64,000 bases of DNA from Tubiluchus corallicola (taxonomy: Eukaryota > Priapulida > Priapulimorpha > Priapulimorphida > Tubiluchidae): contig JAQGDQ010000660.1 in the NCBI GenBank assembly GCA_030141605.1, positions 53,053 through 117,052 on the forward strand. Reading direction: 5' to 3'. Below, one piece after another: positions 24,101-39,100 of the stretch (its first letter is position 1; every line of letters starts with the position of its first letter). The notes under the pieces were generated by a model. The model searched no databases and was not told where the DNA came from. It was given only the letters and a program-made list of their open reading frames with translations. A program made the position numbers and the translations under genes.

Positions 24101-27100
24101 ATGATCATGAAATTATTTGAAACACTAGTACCCGCTAGCTAGTCAGTTTAAGCATTTAGTGCCTGTTCCGAACTTGGCACTGATGCTTCCATCACTGCCT
24201 TGTTTCATTGGCTGAAACACGTCAAACAAAATTACTACTGCAGGGCATACTAAGCAAATTAACGAGCATTTTTAATCGCTTTTTCTAGGTATTATAAATT
24301 TTGCTGCAACAGCAGTTAATACATTAAATGCTCCTAGAAGTGTGCCAGAGACAGCTGAGGAGGAAACTAAAAAGCAAGAGGAGGACAAAATTAGAACTGA
24401 GGTAATTGTTGCAAATGGAATTATATGTCTCTAGCTTTTCAATGCTTGGTTGTTTGGTGCGTACAGTGCTCGTACTATCAAATTGTTGAAGTGAAATAAG
24501 TGAATGATCATTAAATAATGAAATTTTTGACTTTTTCGGTTGGTCCAGTTTACTATTCTCATAGACATTTGCCTTCCTCTTTAATTATCAGATCAGCTAG
24601 CCAGAAATGTGCCTTTTGTTATTTTACTTTTTTGTTTCTTGATAACTAGTATAGACTCAGCTTAAATTAATTGTAAATAGTTTTTGTAAGTCAGCTAGTA
24701 AGTTGATTCATTGGGTCACCACGACTTCTAAACAAAATGTTACCATTGCTTGAAGTAAAATACTGTAATCAAATCTAATTAAACTAGGCCAAAAAACATT
24801 TGGCTGGTAAGGAATTAGTTACATTGCTTTGCAGGACACTGCGAAAAAGGAATACCATCTCCGAGCAGGCATAATTTTTGCAACTTTCATTGATGGAAAA
24901 ATTATGTAGCATTATTTTTTGAACATATACTTTTGTAAAATGGCAATTCTTAGAAATCATGCAATGGGTCCTGTTTTTTTTTGTATGTCTGTTTATACTA
25001 GAAATGTTGTGGACTGTTCCCAGCCTAACTTGTTGCAACATTTCTTAACTCGACTTTTTTGCAGGTTAGGTCTGCTTTAATTAAAGCACTTGAACAGTTG
25101 CCGGTGCACGGTTTTGCTTCAATGAAACAGTTAGCTGGGTTGCTTAATCAAGCAAGTCTTATCTTTGAAGAACTGACTTACGAAGCAAAGGTTAGTTATT
25201 TGATGCACTGTTTTGTCATTAAATAACCATTATAACTATAATATATGTTTAATTACTCGTAATAGATTCTGTGATTAGCAGCAAGCTTGAAGAGTTATAC
25301 TATTTTATATCCATAGTGTCCTGTACGCTACCTAACAACAATTGTCATGTGATCTTCCCGCAAGCTCTAGAAATATCCCTACAGAGAGTGGGTAGTTTTT
25401 CCGTATTTGAGATCTAAAATGCTATAATACAATAATGCAGGTCCGATAAATGAATGCATTAAAATCAGTATAGTGATTTTTCTGTGTAATTTTAATGCAG
25501 TAATGTATACTCAAATTCGGACATCGGGTAAATGCAGCATATTATTCAATTTTTAAGAGGCATTATACTTTCTCATACTTGAGGAACAATACAGTTTCTT
25601 TTGTTTTTCAATACGACAAAAATCAAAGATGGATTCGTGGATGTTTTTAACGAAGACTTCTACTGTTATCTACCTTACAAAACATATTTCGAAAGCCATT
25701 ATGGGTTTCTTCCTCGTGCAGTGCGTATGTGAGCTACGTGGCACACCTCGAAATGGAAGATTGTAGATGAGGCCTAACAAAAATACAAAAAGTGTTCTCC
25801 CCATGGCAGATTGCTGTGCACATGTAATTTGTCTGCTAAGTTTCAACAAAGATCTCAGGTATCAAAAGTGGTAAACAATTAGATTCAAGAAAAATATCTC
25901 AAGAGAGTTTGGAGGACTAGTGTAAGCTCCCCATAATTGAAGCATCATGATTGAAGATTAATTTAGCAACTTACATTGGAACCAGGGTCTACTTCTATAA
26001 GAAAATACTAAACTTAAAAGTAAATTAAAAAATTCAAAATTTGTTCTACACAACTGGATCTGTTAAAAATAAGTTTTATTATGCACATACAATTTTCATT
26101 AATTTTACTCTAACGATGGTTTTGTTCGAATTAGTTGAAAAATGATATATGTACATCTGTACGTACTTATTATATTATATGCTAACCTTAACTGTGTGAG
26201 CAGGAACATAACCATAGTAATCGTTTATTTCACACAGTATCATGCTATTAGAAAGATTCCTTTTCATGCTTTTTTAATAAAATGTGGAACATCTGATGAA
26301 AGAAAGCTGGACAAAATTGCTTAATCTTTTTGTTTAGATTTCACTTATAGATGCACTTTTAAAGATTGCAATGTTTATGAGTGATCTAACAGAATTTGCA
26401 GACTTGTCAGTTCTACAGGACACTATGAGGTAAGTTGTTAATTACACCCAGGTTTTCATATTTCATTGCCCATAATTGTTAACTACTTGAACTGTACAGT
26501 AAAGCAGCACCGATAACTTCATTGCTAACCCTGCGTTTAACTGTAGTACATGATTGTACATAGCTTCTCATTAGTCTTTCAATTTTTAAAGTTGGATGGT
26601 AAGTGAGAGAAATAGGCTTAGCATAAGGCATTGTATACCTTGCAGTTAATTCAAAATTGTAACACTTGTATACTGTGTTAGATGAATTTTTCTTATCATT
26701 TTTGTAACATAGTACTTTATCGCATTACTCACTATTTGTAAACATAATGGCATATTTGTTTTTTTTTACCTTATTTTACACGAACTTTTTAGCATGTTAA
26801 TTATGATTTCGGAAATAAATCAGATTTTTATGTTAAAGGTTTCTAGTTGCTGGTGCGGCGAAAGCATACGAGCCTCTTGTGAAGGACTATCGAATCGAAT
26901 TGCTTGGCTTAGAGACTAATGAATCATTAACTATAAAAGAAAATACAGATATTGCGGTAATTAGAAATCAGGTAATGTGATTTGATTGTTCCCATTTTCC
27001 ATTTTCATATTTTGTATCTCACAGGCGGATTTCTAATGGAATAAGAGAGGGGCGATCAGCACCCCAAACTTTCCAGCTAGGGGCCTGGATAGGGCTGTTT

Positions 27101-30100
27101 TTGTGTTTTTGCTATTCTTAATTTAAGTAATTTGTTATCTCACCACCCCTGCTATCTCAGATATTGTAGCGTTGATGGTCTAACATTCTAAGAGCTCTTT
27201 TCATACCATACAATTTTATATTAAAATTGAAATAGTAAACTAAAAGTGATTAAAAGTAATTTGATTTTATTGCCATTATCAACACAGCAAGCATACTAAC
27301 ACATTTCCATAATAAGTTCTAATGAATATTGCAAGTTTTTGAATTCATTACAGTTTTGCATACAGCAGTAATTCATATAAAATGAAATTTCCATACATAT
27401 AAGCTTAGCTTTATTGATCGTCTGCTTTTCTCGATAGTTGGTAGTTGTTACTGCACAGATTCATAGAAAGGTGGGGTGCCAAAAGCAATCACCTCCGGGT
27501 GCAAGGGTGAGAAGGTGCAAAATTCTTCTAGTTCAGTGACCCTTATTCATTGACATTATTTATTTATTATTAATTATTAATTATGAATCCAACATTAACA
27601 AAAGTTTTCAAATTGCATCAAAATTGCCTAGTCAGAAATCATTGTAGCCAACTTAATTACTACATACGGCCTACAAAAAAGGCTATTATTGTTACTTTCA
27701 TAACTTTGCATGTTTTTATGCTGGAGCAGAATGTTTAAAGGTTCTCATGTTATGAGCAACTTATATATAGAAAAGAGTTATTCTGGTGCAGTACCACAAA
27801 TCAAACTCTGGGCGATTCTTTGTTTTTTTTTGTTTGGAAATGTTTGTTTATCTTTTTCCCATCATGAAAAAGCAAAGTCAGACTCAGGGATGCAAAATAT
27901 GTGCACAATTTATGGCTTCATCCACGAAACAAATGATGAATACATTTAAGGAGCGCCAGAAGTTTTAATGTCCCCGGGTGCCACAAGCACTTGCTACACC
28001 ACTGTTAGTGAATTAAAAATTTTGTTTCAATCAAAAGCAATTTTATATGCTTCAAAATTTTTTAGGCAGAAGTTTTGGTGGAAAAACTATACAATTTAAC
28101 TGTTATTATCAGCTCTGCTGTTTTTCATCATATGTTTGATCAAGATAAGCCTCTCGAAGCAGAAACAGAGTTCATAACTATGCATTTTGAAAGACAGTCT
28201 CTTCTTCATTTGGGAGGTAATTGCTTTCTTTATTAATATTTGATTGACATGTATTATATTGATCTCCAACATTAGTGCATGATGTGCCACTGCATCTGTA
28301 ATTTTTTGTGAACAGTCCATGAATCACCTTAATGAGTGTTTTATGCCACACATTTCAACCTGGTAGCAAGGGGCTAAATTTATATAATAGTGTGAGAAAA
28401 TGTCATCTATTTATTTTATCACTTTTTCTTGTGTAAAGTATGGAATAAATCTTGAGTCATTTTTGTTGCTAGAATTAACAATCTTGGTTTTACTTCTGAG
28501 TAGTGGTCAACATTACCTTGTGTTGTTACCTTACACAATCTGCTTATTAAACTACTGAAATGAAATTCTATGTATATGCAGGTACAAGAATTGACTTAAA
28601 AAGAATCGGATATTTTATAATGCCATCTCTTTCGTCATTGTTGTTACTTGGGTCAGAGGTAACAGACATAATTAATGTAACGGTAAGAAAATAAATAATT
28701 TATGTATAAAAAATAATTCAAAATAAATTCTGGTATGAGAGAAGAATATTTGCACTTTCATTTATTGCAAGATTTTAAATTTTTTTAATGCTAACCAGTA
28801 CTTAATATGTATACTATATGTACTATATGTATGCATATATACTAGTCCAAACCTGTGTTTGTCATCACTAATTGATTCATTCAATCTTAACTATACAACA
28901 TTTGTATTTTTTGTTCATAAAGGCCACAAATGTTTAACATGAAGATTAAAAGTAAAAGTAATTTAAACAAAATTTAGACAAAACAAAGTGTCAAAAATGA
29001 AATGCTTAAATGTTAACATATTTTTGTCGTTTGATAATTTTACTTCGTTCTTGTAGTAAGTATAATCTTGCGATTATAATTTTTCAGAATAAGTTGTGTA
29101 ACCAAAAGTTTCTAATGATTATACTGAATATGTATATGTCATTGGTATATGTTTGCTTTTTTATTTTGTTTTTTTTGTAATGCAACCTTTATCCTTATTT
29201 CGTTTTTACCTTAGCTTTTTTGACATTTGACGTTGTCTTACTGCTTTTGCCACTTACTCTCCCCTAACACAATTCATAGAAAGGGTTTTGTCTATCCTAT
29301 TGCTTTGCTGTCATCTAATTTGTCTTAAGTAAATGGTATATCATTAGTTACAACAAAAACGTATATTGTGAAGGAAACAAATTAACTGACAAACTTTAAG
29401 TGTTACAAATAAAAAGTAAAATTGTTAACTCTAAAATAAGAAAGTACTACAAGACCTTAAATACTGCTTGTTCAATCAAGTGTAAAAACTTTTTTACAGG
29501 TTTTAAGTGTCGCTGCAAATCCAGTTGTTTGGGGTAATTCCTTCTATCAAGCTAATACACGTGTTGCAAAAGTACTGTTTCAGGACATAGCCAATAAGTC
29601 TAAAGAAGAAACAATACAGCTTGTACAACCATTTGAGTACATTTTAAATATATCAGGTATTTCTAACCTTTTGTATCTTCATGTAATGCCTTATTCTTTA
29701 TCTTGTTAATTGAGTTTTTAACTTCCACAGTTTGTGAGATGTTGTCTGTGTTTTAAAAAAATATTTTTATGACATTTCTTTGTGTTTATATTTTCAAATA
29801 ACAATGAAGCCAAACAATGTTTGCATGTCAGTCAGCTAACATGTTGTAGAGCACTAATTGACACAGTTATACATATAATTACTTGGTTGCACGAGTATAT
29901 TATGAATGTGCAAGTAAATTGTGCCAATTTAGCACTACAAGAAAAATGAAAACATATGTACATTTTAACAATGCTATTCAGTATTTAAGCTTTTATATCA
30001 AAATGCACAAGTATTATGACTATTGTACATTTTTTGCCAAAGTACTTTTTCATTTTACTGTTTCGTTTATACTAAAGCTTAGTAAATGGTGAACTTCTTC

Positions 30101-33100
30101 TTTAATAAGTAATGCCACTTTAACACAAAGTAGTTTCTTGTATTTTATGTGTTACCACTTATTGAATTGGCAATTGTTGAGTTCTATTTGGGTTTATTAC
30201 TACAACTAACATTTCTGTAAACATACTCATTGCGCATTCTCATTAATACAGGTTCAAATGTGTCTCAGGTTGATTCATATTTTCTTATAAGTCCATTTAA
30301 GCCCAGTGACAGAGACATTACTGTGCACAAATTTACTATGGATGCAGAAAGGAACACTAGTTTAACGTTTGACAATTTACCTCCTGATGTCACATTGAAG
30401 GTAAAGATCATTGTGTACATATGTTTTTCAAAACTGTGTTTTTTAGGTTCGCTTTAAAATTTCACCCACTAAAAGTAAATTCATATCAATTATTGTAGTT
30501 TAACAATATTACCAAAGTTGCACTATGAGACGCCAAATAATAAGCAGTTTTTATTGTAGGTTATATTTAAATGGAAAGATAGACCGGTACTTGAAGATTT
30601 TGCAGAAAAAATAAATTTATTTCGTATTCCTGTGTCTCGAAGTGAAGGTGTGACTAGTGATATTCCTTTGCATAGTATAAATCTCTACAATGATAGAACG
30701 ACAACATCTGATTTGTACATTGGAATAATGTTTGAATCCTACGGTGATGAGTTATGTGGCAAACCGACTAAACGTTGCAGGGAAAAAACAGAAACGTGCC
30801 AACTTAGTGGGAATAATAATACGTGCCAGACTATGGATCAGTGTATGTCCGGTCAACAGTGCTATGATGGTTGGGTAGAACACTGTGTTCAAATTTCTAC
30901 AAAGTGTGAGAAAGCCATGACTAAATGTAGTAAAGCAGCTGTACTTAAGTGTGGCACTTTTGATGATTGTTGCAGAAGCAGTTGCAATGCTACTGCAAAT
31001 CCACCAGAATGCGAGTCTCATTGTGACGAAATGCAAAAAAATTGTACAATGGCTGCCAATGGCACGTGTGTTAGTGTAGAAACTTGTATACAAAACTCTG
31101 ATGGTGCTTGTGTAGAGACAGTGAAGAATTATCGTTTAAATGAATACTGTTTAAGCTTTTACTACAATTGTTCACAGCAACTTGAAACCGCCTGCAAGAG
31201 CACACTTAGGAATTGCAAGAAATCATGTTCAAATAATTTATGCAAACCTGTTTGTGACACCGCGTTACTGGACGAGTGTTTGCAAATGTGTCAAAGCGAT
31301 GCATCTAAATGCAAATCGCCAGTTGTAAAACGTTGCAGAGAAGAAGCTGTGGAAGCTGACAGCATATGTAAAGAGGTGCTTGAAACCAAAACTCCTGAAA
31401 TTGCAACAAATGAGCAGAAAAAACCTTCTGATTTGGGTATGTTATATAATAAATAAAAGCACAACCTATTCATTAAAACAAGCTGTAGTGTCTTCATGCA
31501 AAATTTGTGCAGCAGCACAAAAAACTGGACATGTTAATTTTCCAATTTTATTTTTTTAATTCTATGGTTACTAAAATAAACATCTACAGAGTTCTTTGGA
31601 AACATTCCTCTGTCAGATTAGCTATTCAGAATATAAACTTGCAACAAACATCAAATGAAGACATTTTAAAAATTTTTAGTTGCACTTGTCAGTGTTAATG
31701 AAAAGCCAAGCTTCCTTATGAACAAATTTAGATTACAAAGTTCTTGATGAATTTTTGGTGGACATGAGATATGAAAATATTAGAAAATGCAAATATTACT
31801 AATTAGACGTCCAGCTTGCTTGTTTTACAATTGTGGAAATAATTTGAATAAATATGAATATACATAAGAAAATAACTTGAAGATCAGGAAAAGATTGCAT
31901 TAATTATCAAAACGAGTATATAAGAGATCTTCTAATACAATTAAACTGTGTTGACAGGCGAGATTGTTGATTACCACGTTGCCACCTATACTGCAAATCA
32001 ACCAGATAGTGAGACTTCGGCTAAGGTGTCTGTCATCCTTCATGGCTACCAAGACTCTGGAGAACTGAATCTCGACATCTCTAAGTTTGCCCGTGGATCG
32101 TAAGACATAATATTGTCTGCAAGAAGCTTCAATTACTTATCAGAAACTGTGCAGAAAACAACTATTTACTTTAAAATTCTTGCAGATAGTTTATCGGCTC
32201 TATCGTCTCCTACCATGAGCTCTCATGTCTTGTTTGAGAAAAACTCGTTGTTATTGTTGTTTGTTTACAAAAAAGGCTTGTCTTGTTCAATCAACTAGTC
32301 TCTGCTACATATTATATATCTTTAATTGCTTACATAGTGGGCTAGTTTCATGCATAGGTACAAGGTTTGCTTATAATATTTGCATCTGCTTTTAATACTT
32401 AGCTCTTCTGATGAAATTTTAATACTTATAATGGAATTTTTTGTAATTTAAGTAAATGATTATATTGCAGAACTGACACATTTGAATTTAAAATAGCATC
32501 AATAGGAATGGTATCGGCTGTTAGTATCTGGCATGACAATTCAGGTGGAGGAGCTGATTGGTTGCTGGATAAAGTACGTAATTTATGATTTCAATGCCTA
32601 ATAGTGTTTAGCATCAAATACCTATATTCGAACAAATATTGTGATTCAAAATTCAGTTTGAACTTAGAAAATGTCTGACCAAACAAATTTGAATTATTTG
32701 ATAAAAAATAAAAAGTAATAGTTCAGTTTGTAATGCTACTTTCTGTAATAATAGCTTGTTACCAGTCTAAACAGTTTACGTTTTCTGCCCTCTTGTGTGA
32801 CTTCCATTTTTAAACTTCTTTTTGCAGTAGTTTACATTCATCTAAAACTATTGCATGGGAAATGCAGCATTACTTTCAAACTTGAAGGTGGGACAGTGGC
32901 TTGTTGATATTGCAACTGTAAATGTTAAAGCAAAATGTAAAATAAAAGTTCATTTGAAATTAATGAGAAATAACAAGACAATATTTATATATATAGTAGT
33001 GCAGCTGATGAAATTACAGTATGATGACTGACAATAATTTACAGTATCTTAAGCACCTTTTTTTGCTTTTTACGTAAAATTTCCAAAAATTATCTTTCTG

Positions 33101-36100
33101 TAGACTTAATTCAGGTATGGGTAGGACAAACATTCATACCTCTCATTTTACAAGTTCCTGGTTTTGGCAAATATTGTAGAATGTATGTGTATAGAATATT
33201 GTGTAATATTTTACAAAGGAAAACAGCATAATTTTTCATACCTTACCCCATTTTAAAGTATAGTAAAAGTATACAGTAAAATTCAACACCTATAATATTA
33301 CCAAAGTACTTCTATTAAATAAATAATAGTAACAACATCACGACAGAACATAACTTTCAGCAGAACAATCATTCCATGAGCACATTGCATGTGTTTTGTC
33401 GGAAGCAAAAATTGAAGCACAGTTATATCTATAAATATTCAGGGTTGTTTGCAAAACCTCGCAAATTGTACGCTTAAAATTCAAATTTAAAGTTTACCAC
33501 TGTGCTCATGCATGGGCTCTCAAACATGTGTACTGAACTCCTCTGAACTGAGAGGTACAGCATCTGTTGTTTGCATCGCATTTCCCAGTTGCAGGCATTA
33601 GTGATTATCTAACTAGCAAATGACGAAATGCATGTAACAGCAAAGTACTAACTGCATGAACATGAAATTATAGTTTTGTGGTAATAAAATATTCTCGTAA
33701 GTCATTTTTGGAAAAATAGTGTTCTCTTTCAATATTTTGTAAGATAGATTGTTTTAAGCTATAATTTAAAATGTGATTTTTGAATAGCAATAGATGGATA
33801 TACAATGTATTTGCATTAATAAAAAAAGTTTCGCTAGTTAGTATGGTTTATGTCTTTTCTTGTTGTTTTTTTAATCTTTATATTCAGGTGGCAGTATATA
33901 AAGGTTACCTGCAGTTCACCTGTCCTTGCAGGACATGGCTACGGGGCAGTGTCAATGAGAATCTACAGAAAATTCCTTGCTTCCTTAGTGCTAATACCAC
34001 ACCTACAGGTAATATAGAAATGTGGTTAAGTAGTTCTCATTAGATGCTTTTGAAAATGCTGAAATTCCTGTGATAAGTTTATGTGGACATTTATAGTGAA
34101 GTGCTAGACTGATGCAAATCTAGATGTTTTTTTTGCGTTAGAGCTAAGACTTGTTAGTTTTTGTCTTATGATTTTTTTGAGAGTGTAGTGCTGCCTTTAA
34201 GTTCTTATTGACTTCATAATTTTTCTAATGATCAGTCTAGATATAGTTCCATCATCAGGTACATGATTTGTACATGTTTGTGTTTATACATTTATGCGTT
34301 TTATGATTTGTGCTTCATCATTTGAGACCACTAATTATATTGCTAATTAAATACTGATGGCAATAATAAAAATTGGGTTGGTGATGCTGCTGCTGCTGAT
34401 GATGATGATGGTGATGGCGATGACGTCCACGACAATGATTGACAGTGATGATAATGAAGAGGAGGAAGAGAGGGAGGATGAATCATTGGTCAAAGCATGA
34501 AACTGCATGATGATTGGACCTAGCATGGGTGGTCCTAAGTTTGCTATGATGTGCTCAATAAGGGTGACAATACATGACACCAACGAATTCCATTGGTTGC
34601 ACTGCTCAGTAAATTTTTGTAATTTGGTTTCCAAGAAAAACAGTTCGAAGTTTGCAGGAAAGTACTGGTTTAACAGCAATTTTATTAGCTATAAAGAGAG
34701 CTCAAGCTTGAAAGGACAGGGACTTATATGGAGATAAGGCTTTGATTTTATGATTTCTACCTACCAAGAATAATGAACAACACAGTTGTGTGCCCATTGG
34801 GGTAGTGTGGCATCTTTGAGGTACTTGCTACAGTGACATCTTTGAACTATTGTAATGAGTAGAATGCAAAACTAAAGGCATGATTGTGTCAATATGAGAT
34901 TGATTTTTATCCTAATAGCTCGAACAAATTGCTGATTAAATATACGAAAGAGCTAGGCTCTAGAAATTAAAGTTGTTTATTAGATGTAGACGATCGTTTC
35001 AACAGCAACTGTCATTTTCAATGCTATAAATCAAACCACATCAATTAATAACCAACCTAACCAAGAGATACAATAAATTGCATCATTACACAATGACAAG
35101 AGTGAAATTCAAATTGGCAGGATACGATTAGAAATAAGTTAGAAACAGGTTCTCGTGTAAAGAAAACTGTATCAAATCCAAAAGAAGTACTTTATATATC
35201 AGATTCAGGCAAAGAGATGTTCTTAATTATTTGGTGTTATCTTTGCCAAAATCTGATATACAAGGTACTATTTTTATGCTTTCTTTACAGTTTCCTTTAC
35301 ACGAGAACCTCTTTCCAACTTATTTCTCGTTGTATTCTGTCAATTTGAATTCCATTCTTGTGATTGTATAATGATACAGTTTATTGTGTGCATTGGTTAG
35401 TAGTGTCATAACTGAACTGATTTATATTTTCCTTGATTTATTACTTTGAAAATGACAGTTGCTGTCCATCTGTGTTGATAAACAATATGCTGAATTGCTG
35501 ATTTTTTTCTTTTCAGTGATATGTACTTGGTGCGTATTTAGACAGATTTGTTATAACACACATAATAGCAGATTGTGCAATTACATACATGCAATACTTT
35601 TTTTACTTGCCTTTAGTTTTTAGATGGCAGACAAAAAAAATCACAGTGGTCACCATAGCAATGCCACTTACCAATGCCCAGTCTGATGTGCTTTTAGAAC
35701 CTACGACAGGACAATGTACATAACAGGCTGTGTGTTACACACACTACAGCAACCTATTGTTCAAGCTAAGCTGCAGCTTGGTGGTGCATGAAATAATACA
35801 CATTTTTTACAAATTTTATTAGCGCACAATAATTTCATGTTCAAAATTTGCACAAGTATCATATTCCAGTTGGATATTTCATTGGCCTTTTAAAGATGTT
35901 GTCTGTTATTGTTTAAGTATTCAGATAATTTACTACTTGAGAAAAATGCTGACCCACAGTGGAAACTGTTTCTTTTATAATATAAACACCGTAAAACACT
36001 CAATTACTTTGCTCATAACACACAAAGCCTAAAAAGAGCTTGACATTAAATGTGATAATTACAAAATTTAAGACCCACACTCACTAAATCCATTGGCTGC

Positions 36101-39100
36101 TTTTATGAGGAAATACTCTTTAATAGGATTAACGAATATTGTGTATAAAGTGAAATTTCTCAACGGCCAACAAGTAATCCGGCACTATAATGAAACTTGT
36201 AATTGCACTCTTTGCAGTCTCATGATTAGTAAGAATAATGAATATTAGAAATTAAATAATACTACTGATGAATTATATGAGGTGACCATATTGTCTACTG
36301 CTAGATGGTTTTTCTTCTTAGGAAAAAAGAAAATGTTTGTAAATAGGTATTAGCGAATAGCTAAAATACAATTTTTTTGCAGAGCCACCACAAATTAAGC
36401 GTGTAAATTTTACCCTGTATTTTACTCAATTCCAATGTATCTACTGGAATGAATCCGGTGCATGGTCAGACAAAGGATGCTTGGTAATGACATTCGTTAC
36501 AAAAATTTTACATTTAGTGAGCATTTATTTTCTTTTCCAAAATAACTAGGATGGTTCATAAAAATGTAATTTGATTTCAAGATCCATGGTAACTTCAAAA
36601 CTTTGAAAAAATCCTTTGTAAAGAAAATGACTGTTTACAACTGATGGAAAATGTAGCTACTTTTCCTGCTATTTTATGAAAAATACAAAAATGAAATTAC
36701 AGATCATGAAATGACATAACATGCCAAGAAATCTGAAGTTATTTTTATAGTAAACTTTACGTCAAAGATTGCTAGTATTAATAACTTCCTGTAGGCAAAC
36801 TGTCATTGTTGGCTTCTTCCAAGATTAAACAAATGTTATCTGAGATGATTGTCGAGTAGTATGTTGTACAGCTTTCCCTGTAAGTTAGTTTTCAGTCATT
36901 TATGAGATAAAAGGTTAATTAAAGTAGAGTTACTGTTGGCTTATATGTCATGTCTTGACCATGTTCATACGTTACATCTTTTGATGGATTTTGCTGTTTT
37001 TAATTTATTTAAGATGTAAGTTAAAAAATAATATAATAATATAACAATCTTTACACATTTCTCACCAATAAAATACTATTTCATAACAACTATGATTTAT
37101 AAAAAATAATCCATTGTAATAAGTATGTTTAGTTGTATAAATGCTTAATACAATTCAATTTTTCTTTATTTCTCCAAAAGAGATAACTTGAAAAATAAAA
37201 AAACTAATAACCTACCGTGTGTTACTTAGGTTGGACCTTACAGATCTGCCCATCAGCTTCACTGTCAATGCTCTCACATGACATTATTTGGCGGTTTTGT
37301 GTATGACATGCCAAATCAGCTTCTTCCTCCATTGGCAAAACTTGTTCGAGGGTTTTTTGCTAATGGTCTTGTGCTTCTAGTGGTACTGGTAACCTGGATG
37401 ATTTTTTTCGTTCTTACACCTTATCTAAGCAGAATGGACGAAGAAGATGTTTTGCAGGTACATCATCACGATGCAATTAAGTGAAGTACTTGCTTGTCAC
37501 ATGTTTGTAAAATTTCTTCATTTCATTTTCTCAGCAATTTATTATTATACTAATTTTTATATATAAACCTATGATTAACGTTTCCGATCGATGATATTTT
37601 TTAACAGTAGGTAATGTCTTTTTTTCAAATATCATTCATTTTCACATGCCATGGATAATTGTTACAGATATTATTACAACACGCAGTTTTAGTTTACATT
37701 TCATCTGACATAGGTGGAGCTGTCATGTAAGTGAGCCTATCTTGTAATTTTAAAACACGTAACACTTTTGTAAAAAATGAAACGATTGTTTTTGTTAGTA
37801 TGTTTGTTTAATTAAAACTTTAATAAATCCTTACTCCCTAATTCACAAAAACATGGTCGGCTAAATGCGTCATTATTATCACGGATTTCTGAAGAGATAC
37901 AGGAAAAACAGCTTGCATTTATTACTCATCACATGATCTGTTTAATTTAATTGGTGAAGTGACATTTATTAAAAGAAATATTGTGAGAGTTTGAAAAATA
38001 TGGTAAATGATTGAAAATTTAATAAGCAAAAATGAAAAAAATAGGTACAACATTAAATTTTATTGGTGCTCAAATGTCTCGTACCAGAGTGTCCCATGCC
38101 CAAATGTTCTGTGACCAAGTGTCTCGTGTTCAAGTGTGCCCATGCCCAAACGTCCTGTGCCCAACACACATGTCACATACTAAAAGAAATAATATACTTG
38201 CATTTTTCTTATTATAATTAATTTATAGATTGAATAAACTTACACTTCTATTAACAGAGTAGCATGGTCATACTGGGAGATAACAGTCCACTTGACACTG
38301 GTGCCTATGTAATCACAGCATACACTGGACAGAAAATTGGTTCTGGTACGACATCACGAGTTACTGTTATTCTGAAAGGTATTTCTCGTTTGAACTATTT
38401 AATGGCGATTAGTTTTGCACAAAATTTAAAAAGACCCATCATCATCAGATACAGCCTTCTTTCAATAAATACATACAACACTTTGACATTTTTATTGCTA
38501 TTCCTGAGAAAATTTATTTATTTACGAAAAATGTCATTTTCTCAATGACTACTGAATCATTTGTGACAAATCCACGTCAAACAAACCATCTCAGTGTGTG
38601 GCTTTCCATTGGGGCTTTGTTTCCGATTAGAGGCCACGTTTCTATCAAAATTTCAGGACAGCAATGATTAAGCTGAAATTATTACAATGGTACCCTTAGC
38701 TTATTATTGTACTACAAGAAAAAGAAACCCCAGTTTTGCCTGCGTAACATTTTGCAACAGATATAACAATATGGAACATATGTCTTTGTCTAAGTCTTTC
38801 ACTAAGTTTGGGTGAAAGAACTTCAGTCCTATCGATTGTTGATTCGGTTTGCGAAAATGGTCTGCAAAACTGGAAAATTCGGCAAAAAGTGCTGAACCAC
38901 CAAGGCAATGACAGTTTCATTCTTCATATTATTGAGTATGATCTGTATTTAGATGATAAGATCAATTCTTCCTGAACACACATCATGCATTCTGCTTTAT
39001 GTACCTATGGCAGTGTTTGATACACAATGCACGATACACGAATGACTGCTATTCAATACACGAATGTAATGAAAGAAAATTAAGACATTTCCTATAATAT

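Noticed and set aside
30752-31093. Minus-strand frame opposite the Cys-rich exon
   Set aside because: It is a shadow of exon 25; cysteine codons on the sense strand leave the opposite frame open.
37668-37726. Possible extra exon (ILLQHAVLVYISSDIGGAV) between TM1 and the cytoplasmic PLAT
   Set aside because: It has AG and GT borders, but using it needs a shifted acceptor at 38260; the direct 37457-38258 junction gives the family-typical sequence into the PLAT. It could be a rare alternative exon.
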